Shown here piece by piece: positions 10,441 to 21,690 of a stretch of 64,000 bases of DNA. The notes under the pieces are model-generated. The model saw only the letters and a list, made by a program, of their open reading frames with translations. It searched no databases and was not told where the DNA came from. The stretch comes from Bagarius yarrelli (Eukaryota > Chordata > Actinopteri > Siluriformes > Sisoridae): assembly GCA_005784505.1 (NCBI GenBank), contig VCAZ01000012.1, forward strand, positions 2,981,011-3,045,010, in the 5' to 3' direction. A program made the position numbers and the translations under genes. Positions within the stretch are counted from its first letter, which is position 1. Each line of letters opens with the position of its first letter.

Positions 10441-10872
10441 CCAAGACTCTTAAAAGTGGACAGCAAGATTTTGTAGTTGACCGTGTTGAATGCAGCTAAA
10501 AGGTCCAGAAGGTTGAGGACAGATCACAGCTTGGTGGCATGCAGCTTTTCAGTGAACAGCTTTGAAGCCAGGCTGATTGGTGTCTTGAAGGTTGTACTGT
10601 GAGAGGTAGAGACATAAAGAAAAAACAGAGAGAATGTAGTAGGAGAAGCTGGATGTATAATAGGATCTATCTTGTGGAGCTTGCAAGGGTTTTTTGCCAA
10701 TGCTCCAATTTTTTCCTTGTAGAAGGTAGTCTTGGCCGATGTCACATCCGAAACGAACATGGACAAAAGAGCATGGTAGATGTCCAGCTTTTTGCTGAAA
10801 TGTGAGTTCTTTCATCTTCTCTTTGCTGATCTCAGTCCTCTGCAGTTGTTGCGCAACATATCCAACAACCAA
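10441..10872 (-). pseudogene. L2-group LINE ORF2, RT N-terminal fragment
   Basis: On the minus strand this reads SDVTSAKTTFYKEKIGALAK, then SQYNLQDTNQPGFKAVH, then LLDLLAAFNTVNYKILLSTF. These are the linker, the NQSGF.. palm segment and the LLDLSAAFDTVNH motif of L2/CR1-group reverse transcriptase. The AFDT Asp has become Asn. The frame is broken between 10530 and 10560. It abuts the Tc1-like element; its C-terminal part is at 9203-9273. Most of the central RT is missing, so a deletion accompanied or followed the insertion. Confidence 0.8.
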
Positions 10873-11895
10873 GAAGCAGGACTAAAAGTCTTCCTAGGTT
10901 TGGCTGACAGAGTACAAAGAAAGTCTATGGTTAAAAAAGAGAGGAAAAGAAAGTGTCCTAAGGGTAGAGAGAAAAAGGTCAGAGTCAGAAAGAAAAAGTG
11001 CAAGAAGCTACAGAAGAAGGGGAGATAGAGTAAAATTTTGACAGGTTAGGAAAGGGTCTGGTAATTGGTTTCAGAAAGAATAGGAAGAAAAAGATTGAAT
11101 GATACCAAGTGATATCAGCGTGTAAAGAGGTAAAAACATTCTGATGTGGAAGGAAGAGTAAAAACCAAATCCAGGACATTTCCTCCCTTGGGTGTGAGAG
11201 GAGAACTGTTGAAGGTCAATCAGAGGCAGAATGCAGAAGAGTGGGAGCTTATCTGACGAAAAGTTTAAAGTGACCGAGGACCATCAAGTGGATACTATCA
11301 GTAATGGAAGACACTGAGAAAATTGTGTGGGGATATCCCGTTTCATTCAGCGCCAGGAAGTCCAAGAAATAAGTCAGGTAGAACTGAGATGAAGTCTGCT
11401 TTCTTTACAGTAGACTGGCTTCCAGAGCCCACCTATCACCACTGTTTGAGATTGACCATTAGATGGTAAAGAGGTTGCCGGAAGAGCCTCTGTGAATGAC
11501 ATATTCTAGATATGTGCCATGAGTTAGAATGTTACAAGTAAAATGTGTGTTTAAAAAAAGAGTTTAGAACATCAAACCATTGATATCTATCCACAAGCCC
11601 TACCTACATGTCACACCTTGAGGGGGACTGAAACTAGTCTGTGCATGTAGTACTTCAGTATAAAACATTCACTATTTGTCACTTAGTGCACACCATATTT
11701 AATGTTCTGGGTTTTTTTTCCTGTATTTATGGTTTTATGCTGACCAGTTTCTGACTGTTTAGCTGCCACTGGTGTGTCCTCTTCCACCGGTTCTTTTTGC
11801 CATGATTTGATCTTCTGGAGCATAGTCACAGTCTCAGACAGACACAGTCTCTTCCACAATCTTTTCTAGCAGTCATCCTTCACATTTACCACTGT
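10873..11895. other. No gene recognised; purine-rich in part
   Basis: Bases 10910-11110 are unusually A/G-rich on the + strand and give lysine-rich frames without family features. Part may be the degraded 5' portion of the LINE at 10441-10872. Nothing else is identifiable. Confidence 0.5.
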
Positions 11896-12035
11896 CCAGA
11901 GATGGGTAGAGTAGCAAAATCTACGCAATCAGTAAAAGTACTCATGTAAGATAAAGTACAATCTAAAAGTTAATCAAGTAAAGTAAAAAAATATTCCATT
12001 AAAAACTACTCAAGTAGTTAGTTACTAGTTACCTC
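11896..12035. mobile_element. Possible hAT-like MITE fragment
   Basis: The segment begins CAGAGATGGGTAGAGTA and continues with alternating AAGTA/CAAGTA motifs to AAGTAGTTAGTTACTAGTTA followed by CCTCTG. The CAGAGGTGGGTAGAGTA-type end and the AGTACT-rich interior resemble widespread teleost non-autonomous elements usually placed with hAT. The flanking duplication is not clear. Confidence 0.45.
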
Positions 12036-13259
12036 TGATCTAATGACACAAAGCAAAAATCCTGAATTCCAAACTACTTGGCAATTTTACATCTCTCTCC
12101 AAAGTCTGTTCAGATTTTATGAACAAGTTAAGCCATCTTAGTCCTGTGCAAGACAGTTAATATCACATGACCGTCATTTACAATAAAATCTCAAACCACT
12201 CAGATGTTTTTCTAACAGTAACTCTACCTGATTTTTCTACCTCTTGATCAGCTCCTTTAAAAAAACTTTCTGTATGGATGTTCTAAACCTTAGTGAGGTA
12301 TCCAGATTGTTGTTTAAATGCAGGACGTCCCTGTTTGCTGTGTAGTTGATTTAGCTTTGTGTTAATGGATATGAAAATGTGCAGGATGTTTAAAATCCTT
12401 TGTTTGAGTTGACAGGAACATTTTGTCCATGCTTTGCAACGAGAGCCGCTATGGAGAAAATATTCAAGTGTGTAAAATGTGGTTTGGTTTTTACATAAGG
12501 TCAAGCGGCTATACAAACCAAATGAATATTATAGGGTTCACTTTTGACATTCACCACTGTGTTTTTTCAAGCTGGAGCTGGACTTCGTGTGCACCTGATG
12601 TATTTTCCTTTTGTTACCAGCTGTATTGCATTATAAAACTATTCTTTTTGAGTTCCTGGAGTGAAAACACAGACCCAACTTGAGGTCACTGGTCATCTGC
12701 CTCTGCTACCACACACACCTTCCTCTACTCAGCCATAATCTTCCAGCTAATGCCACCACAGTAATTTTTTTTTTTTTTACTCGGTCAACTTTTGTTATTT
12801 TATTTTAGGAGTGTTTGGTTTTGTTTAAAGCTGAACTGTCTTACAATATACTTACATGTCAGATAACCACAAACTGTCAAAATTTTTTCTTTGTGTTAAT
12901 AACCTAAATACTGTGTCAAAGGTATTTTGTTTTATACACAATGTGGCTGAGTGTTTTTATTTCAGTCCAAAAAGAGCAACACCTGTTTCCATGGTTAATC
13001 AGTTATCAAGTGCACCTCAGTTATCATTAAGCCTGTTACATCATTCAGCTCTTTGTGGATAAATCTGGGGAAGACCTTTGCACTTTGTACAATTTATACA
13101 ATTCAGTATTCCCACTCACCTGCAGAATCATGACTAGCAGCACAAGAGCCCTGAAGCTGTTAATCATCCCAACATAGCAGGAGACTAGGGCTTCACGGCA
13201 ACCTTGAGTCCAGATATTGAGTTCTTCAGTGTGATGGTCATAATCATAGTAAGCTATGA
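12036..13259. other. No gene recognised
   Basis: AT-rich sequence with a T run at 12768-12779. Open frames of up to 86 codons lack recognisable motifs and show no splice structure. Confidence 0.55.
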
Positions 13260-14998
13260 CCCTGTTATAGTAAAGCCTGGGTTATTAAAAATAGCCCTAT
13301 TGCACTATGTGAGGATTTCCAGTCAGGATTGTGAGGATTTCCAGTCAGAATTTAGATCCTTTCACAGTATTGAGACTGCTCTAATTAGAGTTTCAAATGT
13401 CCTGCTGCTATCAGCTGCTCTCATAATGGTTGTCTCTTCCTATTAGTGCTATTAGACCTCGGTGCTGCGTTTGACATTTTGACCACAAAATTCTTTTAAA
13501 TAGATTAAAAAGCTTTGTTGGCATCAGTGGAAGTGTGTTAGCATGATTTAAATCTTACTTATCTGACCGCCAACAATGTGTAGCAGTGAATGAATTGGGT
13601 ATCATAACGCTCACAAATAAACTATGGAGTACCCCAAGGCTCAGTTCTAGGACCCTTTTTACGCTTTACATGCTACTCCTGGGAGATATTAGGAAACATG
13701 GTGTAGGCTTTCACTGCTATACTGTTGACACTCAGCTATATATTTCTTCGCAACCCGGCAAAACTTACCAATTCAAAAGACGGAATGCATAGTTGATATA
13801 AAAAAACTGGATGACAAATAATTCCTTATTGCTGAATCCTGAAAAAAACAGAGGTGTTATTTATTGGCAATAAAGCCTCTGTCTGTAATAATTTGGATCA
13901 CTGTCTAACACTTTATAGCTGCTCCTTCAACCCTTCATCGTTAGTTAGAAATCTTGTGATAGGTGTGCTTTTTGACAGCAATCTTTCCTTTGAGAGCCAC
14001 ATTTTTAGCATTTGTAAAAATGCATTTTGTCATCTAAAAAATATATCTAAACTACGCCCTATGCTCTCAAGGAAAAATGCAGAAATTTTAGTTCATGCGT
14101 TCATGACATCAAGATTAGACTATTGTAACGCTTTACTGCACGCCTAATAAACAAGCTCCAGCTGATCCAAAACGCAGCAGCTGCAGTTCTTACTAGAACC
14201 AAAAAGTATGATCATATTAGCCCGGTTCTGTCAATACTGCACTGGCCCCCCATTTTAAATAGCTAATAGATTTAAAAAATATTATTAATTACTTATAAAG
14301 CCCTTTTAATTACTTACGTTATTACTTAAAAATGGTTCTCAGTACATGAGTGAGCTCCTATCCTATTATAGTCCTCCACGTCCGCTGCGCTCTCAGGGCT
14401 TAGACAATTTGATAATCCCTAGAATAACAAAACTGCAGGTGGCAGATCCTTTTGTTATCTAGGGCCTAAACTTTTGAATAATTTAAACTGCACTGTTCGG
14501 CAGGTAGAACACATCTCTTTAACCTGGTCTACACATAATTCACACATTTTTATTATTCAAATCCGTTAGAGGATTGTCAGGCTGCAATAGTCAGGTCAAC
14601 CGGAACTGGGGACACCTCTAATAACACACAATATCTTTGTTTATCAGAAGTCGAATGGCATCTACACTAATATATGTCTGTTGTTTGTTATTCTGACCTC
14701 ACCGTTGCCACCATGGCCATCCGGACAGGACTGCAGATCTGGTCAGAGGAGCATTGACCCCCCCACGACTGAGCCTGGTTTCTCCCAAGGTTTTCCTCCA
14801 TTCTGTCACCGATTGAGTTTTGGTTCCTTGCCGCCGTCGCCTCCGGCTTGCTTAGTTGGGGACTCTAAATTTATAGATATCAATCAAATTGACTGTTCTA
14901 ATGAATGGTTAATATTGTCTTTTCTGATGTATTTCTGTAAAGCTGCTTTGAAACAATCCCAATTGTTAAACGCGCTATATAAAGAAAGATGACTTGAC
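13260..14998 (+). pseudogene. LINE family A (L2/CR1 group), copy A1, RT remnant with 3' tail
   Basis: The broken RT reading includes EFRSFHSIETALIRVSN, a degraded LLDLxAAFD segment near 13445, STPRLSSRTLFTLYMLLLGD (the VPQGSVLGP..FTLYM region), then HCYTVDTQLYISSQPG at the active site, and SRLDYCNALL near 14115. The YADD box is YTVD, so it is catalytically dead. The 3' untranslated part has GCCTGGTTTCTCCCAAGG and ends in AAAGCTGCTTTGAAACAATC then GCGCTATATAAAGAAAGATG, matching the tail of copy A2 at 58734. The 5' end is missing, as expected from incomplete target-primed reverse transcription. Confidence 0.85.
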
Positions 14999-17900
14999 TA
15001 TGAAGTTATTAAACATTAGACTTTGTATTCTGCTACATAGTTTTTACACTTTTCTTTATATTATGAACGTATGTTGCTACATTATTTACAGCTGACAAAT
15101 AAAAGGTGAAGCTATCAAGTGTCTTTATATGATATTGTTTGTGGCACTTAAAAATCTAGCATATAATTTACTTCATTCAGACACTGTTAAAACTGTCTAA
15201 TGAGCCTTCATGCACTTTGTATGGGGGTCTTATCCTAAGAGACCACTCATATTAGAGTAGAAATGTGACTTTTGTCTTGAATGACGTGTGCTCAAACTAT
15301 ACCAGCAAAACTTAAAAAATACAATCTCCCTTGAATTGTCACCCTTCTCATTGGTTCTACAAACCCGCAAATAACATAAGAAATTCTCCCACTGTTTGCC
15401 AGTTACTAGAATACATTGTGTTGGGTTTATTACTCAACCTATTTTAAATCACAAATTGTTTATTGTGTTTCACATCTACTGATGAAAAATTATAAAAGTG
15501 GATAATGCCATGGCTTTTTCATTTTTCTGTTGTCAGTGTTGCTCCTTCATTTATTATTTTTTACTGATTTAAACATTTGTAAATTCATACTAACGAAACA
15601 ATAAATCCATTAAGCCTGTTACAATCTTAGCCATGAATTTCTAGTTTTTAACATGCTATTTTTCATTATATGCATGGTGTAAAAGCAGAAAAAAAGTTTT
15701 TAATGTCTCTAAACCACAAGAAAAATAATAAGTTCCTGGTGATATACCATACTACAAATTAAAGAGCATGACTTGCACTATGCATACAGATAGATTTTGT
15801 TTTGGGGAGATATGAAAAAAACACAGACCCTCAAGAAATCCCATGCACAGGGGAAAAAAAGGTACAAAAAACACAACCCAAGATCAGGATGGCTTTAGGG
15901 TAATGTAAAGTTATTCTTTATATTATTCAATATATGATTCTATTTAACAAGGTTATTTAAAAAAAAAAAAAAATTAGCCATTTTTTGCCTTTGTTGATAG
16001 GACAGAGAAAAATGAAATGGGAAAGATTAAAAGATGGGACTGGAAAGGACCCAAGACAAACCCAGGTCTTCAGAGCACAGCCACGCAATGTGGGTGCCGG
16101 CGTCTTAACCCGCAGTTCAGTTTTATCTTTTCTTAATGTGTTCCTTCATGTTGATTGTCAAGATGGAACTTCAAATCCCAACCACCATGGACTAAAAACA
16201 TGGCAGACAGGATAGGCGTGTGAGGAAATTACACATTTTGAAACCTTTTTCAGTGTTTGCTTGATATTTACAACACAAGTAAGAAACTGGTGTATAACCT
16301 TTCATGCTGTCTCAGGGCAACCATAGAGCAAGAAATTATGCTTTACAGTTTTGTACTACTTCAGTGGGCAGTGAATGTAATTGAAAGCTTGATGCTGGAA
16401 AAACTAATTGAACTTGCTAGTTATACTTATTAATTGATGTGGTTTCCCCTTCCTCCATGTTTTCCCTGACTGAGGATAAAATTCTTCAACCCATGAGATT
16501 CAATCAAACCACACTACATAAGGAGAAAAAAAGAAAATGGCAAGAACACTACTGCTTCCGCTGTGGATGAACAAACACTTTGTGTCAATGTCCCTTTTAT
16601 AGACCCAACTAACCTTTACCTTAACAAGGTCTGAGCCATGCTAAACTGGCCCAGTTTTAGAACAGGCAAAAAGCGCCTACACATTAATCATTGTTTTATA
16701 CTTACTAAGGTTTTACTTAGGTTTCTCAACCCCTTAAAACACCCCAACTGCACTGATTCACCTGGACTTAACTTTTGGTTTTGATGTACTGAGAGAGTTT
16801 GGGAAAATCTAAGGATCTGCAACATTTCCAGGCAAGCAAGTAAATAAATCCTAGGTACATCTGTGTCTTTTGTATACATAGGAAAATCATTGAAAAAACT
16901 TGCTGCCTTGAACTTCCATGTCACTGACATATTAGTGTCATTTCAGCTGTTCGACTCGATACCACTGACCACAGATGTACCACATACTACAGCACTAGCC
17001 TAATATCAATATCAGTGGCTTACTTTATAAAGAAAAACCCTACATTCAAATGTAGATAGGGCTCACTGAACTATTTAGGAGTGAAGACCAGGAAACTTAA
17101 TGTATCTTCATCAGGATTCTTTACTGCAGATGAGAGCATCAGAAAATCGGAACTTGCTGTTTGGTTGTAGTCATTAAGTCCAATAAAAGCTTTATAGGCA
17201 TTCAGTGGGCAGTCTTTAATGGTTGACCTTACACAAATGGTTAGAGGTGATACTCTTGAACAAAAATCAAGAACTTAACCCTATTTGCTAGCTCAGAGAT
17301 TATAGCCAACTAATTTGACCAATATTTGGAAGCAATAACTGATATATATATTTACTATGAGTAATTAAAGTTTATCTGCACATACATCATTCTTAAAAAG
17401 GATGTCCTACTACCCTAAAAGAAAAAAATGTTAATAGATGTGTTTGATATTTTAAACTTACCCTATCTATGTTTACGGAGCGCTGCAGCAGACCTTTATA
17501 ACCAGTGTTTTGTGTAACTAAAGATAAAGCCTAAAATCTGTTGAAAAATATTTTTATATATATTTTTTAAATTTGGTAAACTTCTTTTCAAAAAGCAGAC
17601 TTTCTTGACCAGCAATAAAACCAAACAGTTAAGATTTAAAAGACATTCTTTATGTCTTTCTCAGTGGGACACGGATGATTAGATTTCAGTTGGTCAGAAC
17701 TGCAACTTTGTTCCACAGGCCCCCCTCTGAGCACAGACCATACAGTACATCTGGACATACCTTGTGGAACGGGCTTTTTTAAGTCAGGCAAATCAACAGG
17801 CTGTCGACATTGTCTGTGTGTAATTAGATGTAGCATTTGGATTCACGCTCACTTCAAAGAGCAGCAGTCTCTGCAGAGGTCATTATTTTTCTTTCTTGTA

Positions 17901-19094
17901 ATGCCTCTATAACAGATGCCACATGTTTATACTTTGCTCTTGGTGTGTGTTTAGAAGGTTCTTATGAGCATTTGGAACAGACAGAGGTACTGTGCTGTTA
18001 CTTTTTTATTTTTGGAAAGATCGTCTCAAGCCTAAAATATGTCTCTTAGTCATCTTTTTCCAGCTTTCTCAAAAATAAATCATCAATCCTGATCCTGAAT
18101 GTTCAAATGTAATTCTTCTTCAGTAGCTGACTTATGCGCACCAGACAGTAGTAAGTAATGATAAACAGATAGTGGCAGCTGGAGAGAAGGTTGCTTTACA
18201 AACAAATACAGAAAATCTTTTAGTGTTTTACTGGATATAAATGGGTGACACTTGGACTTCCATTAATAAATTATTGGAAAATATACATTTCTTAACAATT
18301 TTATATTTGGCAAAATGGAAAAATTATCTTTTCTCTTAGCCTGCAAAATTTCATATTGTCTTATTGTTTATAGTCTACAATAATAATGTTAAACTTAAAT
18401 ATACGTTTACATACTTAAATATTCTTGTGTAGCTTCAGAGAGAGAGAAAGAAATGGAGAGAGAAAGAGGGAAAGATCATCATTTTCAGCCAAGTTACTTA
18501 CTTATACCTAGACATACTTGCACCCAAGTATACAAGCGGAGGGCTTTGGATGACAAGCTGACAGGAGGAAAAGGCTCATTATTTAATCAATAGAATTGCT
18601 TCAATTTGGGAAAAATTTGTCCCTAGTGAAAACAAACAGTAACGAACAGAGTCGAGCTTTTGGGTGAAAACACACATGTTAAATGATTATGGAAGGTAGA
18701 CTTGGCTTGAATTGTATGAGTATGAGTTCCTCCAGAACTAAACTGACAAATGGAGAGAAACGTAGTTTCTCAGTAATGTGAGGCATTTTTACATGGCTTT
18801 CCCAGCCTTTTTCACATCTGTGCAGGAAATCCATTCCTAAAATCATCCTGAAATTTGGGTAAAGCATTTGGACTTCAATTAAGGTATGTAGAGTCTAATA
18901 GTATATATATAATAATAGAATAATATATATAAATAGTTATTATAAGTATGTCTGGACCAAAGTTTAAGTTTATTAGTATATATATAAGTATGTCTTAAGG
19001 ATGAAAGATGCTAAACTGAACACAGAATAAGACTTCTTCAAATCACCAGATAATGGCAAGACAGAACATTTGTTACTCCAACTGAGTAATCAAG
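14999..19094. other. No gene recognised
   Basis: AT-rich sequence with short simple repeats: an A run at 15961-15973, GA-rich at 18437-18475, and TA-rich at 18900-18990. There is no open frame with family motifs and no repeat with identifiable ends. Confidence 0.55.
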
Positions 19095-19240
19095 TTTATT
19101 TATTTATTTACCCTTATTTATATAGTGTTGTTTAACAATAGAGATTGTGTCAAAACAGCTTTACAAAATCAAATGAAATAAGACAATACAGTAAACATTA
19201 TAAAAAAACTCAGTTCAGTCAAAGTTATCTGTACATAAAA
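19095..19240 (-). repeat. LINE 3'-tail fragment
   Basis: TTATTTATATAGTGTTGTTT followed by AACAATAGAGATTGTGTCAA and CAGCTTTACA is the reverse complement of the tail that ends the L2/CR1-group LINEs here (CTGCTTTG.GACAATC..TTGTTAAA..GC.CTATAT). Only the tail is present. Confidence 0.65.
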
Positions 19241-19431
19241 GTCCCTCTGACCAGACAGAACAGCAGGATTCATGCAGCAGCAAAGTCTGTGGTTTTGTCT
19301 GTGGTTTATTGTTTATTAAACATATACATAGTCTTCATAACACTACAATAACTATTGCATGAATATTATGTAAAGTTAAATTGGTAAAATATATGAAGTT
19401 TAGTAGAATAAGTTTTTTAAAATAATTTTCA

Positions 19432-21690
19432 CCCCTCCATGAACCGCAACCTTATTGTGGTGGAGGGGTTTGAGTACCTGAATGACCCCAGGAGCTACGT
19501 CGTCCGGGTCCAGTGCTCCTGGTAGGGTTCCCAAGGCAAACAAACCTAGGGACGGGTCAGACTAAGAGCGGTTCAAACCCTTGTATGAATAAAAAGAAAA
19601 AAGTAAGATCGCTCCCTCTGGAGCCAGGCCTGGGGGAATTGGCTATTGGACATGAAATGTCACATCACTGGGGGGGAAGGAGCCTGAGCTGGTGAGGGAG
19701 GTTGAGAGGTACCGGCTAGAGACAGTCGGGCTCACCTCCACACACAGCTGGGGCTACTACCCGACATTCCTGGAGACCCTGCGAGGGGTGCTGGAAGGCG
19801 TTCCAACTGGTGACTCCGACCTGAACTCGAGCGGTGTTCTGTTGTTGGACTTCTGTGCCAGTCACAGTTGTCCATAACAAACACATGGTAATGCATAAGG
19901 GTGACCATCAGACACGTAGTACCAGAGCACCTAGGCTGCCGATCAGTGAGCGACTCTGGTCGTGTCATCTGGCCTTGGCCGCTATGTTTGGACACGCGAG
20001 TGAAGAGAGGAGCGGAGTGTAACGACCACCACCTGGTGGTGAGCTGGATCTACTTACGGAGGAGGATACCGAACAGACTTGGCAGACCCAAACGTATTGT
20101 AAGGGTCTGTTGGGAACATCTGGCAGAACCCTCTGTTAGGGGGTCTTTCACTCACACCTCCGGGAGAGCTTCAATCAGATCCCGAGGGAGGCTGGGGACA
20201 TTGAGCCCAAATGGAACATGTTCTCATTTCCATTGTTGATGCGCATACGGAGCTGTGGCCGTAAGGTCTTGGTGCCAGTGTGGCGGCAATCCCCGAAGCA
20301 GTGGGGACAAGGAAGTAAGGAAGCTGTCAAGCTGAAGGTGGAGTCCTATTGAGCTGGCTGGCTGTGGGACCCCTGAGGCAGCTGATAAATATGGCAGGCC
20401 AGCGAGCAGCAGCCTGGGTGGTTGTGGAAGCAAAAAAATCGGGTTTGGGAGGAGTTCGGTGAGGCATGAGAAGGACTATCGATTGGCCTGGGGAAAATTT
20501 GGCAGACCGGTCAGCACATCGAAGAGGCAGGGGCGGGGTACCGGCCAAACCGTTTACAGTGGAGGTGGGGAGTTGCTAAAACTCGACTGGGGATTATTGT
20601 CGGACGGTCGTTGAAGGAATACATACGAGGAGTCTCCTCAATCCCTATGCACAACCTTTCCGCAAGAGGAAAGCACGAGGCGAGGACACAGAGGTAGATG
20701 CATCGTCACCCAAGTGAAGTCACTGAGGTAGTTCAGCAGTCCTCGGTGGCAAGGCAAAGGGGGTGATGAGATTCTCCCAACGTCTCTGGACGGTGTGGGC
20801 TGTCATGATTGACACGCCTCTGCAAAGTGCCTGATGGATTGGTCAACCGGGGTGGTGGTCCCTCTTTTCAAGAAAGGGGATCGGAGGGTGTGTTCCAACT
20901 ATAAGGGGATCACACTCCTCAGCCTCCCTGGGAATGTCTATTCCGGATACTGGAGAGGAGAGTCCGGCCGTTAGTGAACCTGATTTAGGAGGACAATCGG
21001 TTTTCATCCTAGTTGTGGAACACGGACAGCTCTCTACCTCCATAGAGTGCTTGAGGGTTCATGGGAGTTGCCCAACCAGTTCAATGTGCTTTGTGGACTT
21101 GGGAAGGCATCGACCGTGTTACCTCGTGGCATTCTGTGGGAGGTGCATGGGATATGGGGTCGGTGGCCGCCTGTAAGGGCAGTTCGGTTCTGTATGACCG
21201 GAAAAGGAGTTGTTTGCATGCTGACAGTAAGTCGACCTCCAACAGGGATGTCCTTGTCTCGGTTATGTTATACATTTATGGACAGAATTTAGGCGCAGCC
21301 ATGGGTGGAGGTAGTCTGGTTGGGGGCCACATGATTTCATCTCTGCTTTGGCGGATGATGTTGTCCTGTGGCTCCTTCAGAAGGAATTACGCATGCATGG
21401 GGTGGTTTGCAGCCGAGTTGAAGCGCTGGCTGGGATGAGGATCACGCCCCCCAAATCCGTGTGGCCATGGTTTCTTGACCGGAAGAGAAAAAGGTGGCTT
21501 GTCCAGGTTGGAGGGGAGTTCCACCTCAAGGGAGGAGTTTAAGTATCTTGGGGTTTGTTCACGAGTGAGCGAAGGATAGAGCATGAGATGACAGATGGAT
21601 CGGTGCAGCAGCCGCAGTATGCGTCAGTGTACTGATCTGTTGTGGTGAAGAAGGAGTGAGCGAAAGCAAAACTCGGATTACCAGTCAAAC
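19432..21690 (+). pseudogene. I/Nimb-like LINE, 5' part kept, 3' end missing
   Basis: It begins with CCATGAACCGCAACCTTATT and GGTGGAGGGGTTTG, the leader of a very common teleost non-LTR element. The broken ORF shows the endonuclease domain (LVREVERYRLETVGLTSTHS; later VLLLDFCASHS and DTRVKRGAE), then RT (LFKKGDRRVCSNYKGITLLS near 20875, YTFMDRI, and a frameshifted ADDVVL at about 21350), and ends in SEGRIEHE..RCSSRSMRQC-like sequence near 21640. Several frames are needed, and the region 20260-20600 is compressed. The C-terminal zinc-finger-like part and the 3' tail are absent. Family name is from memory; the clade could be given differently. Confidence 0.85.
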
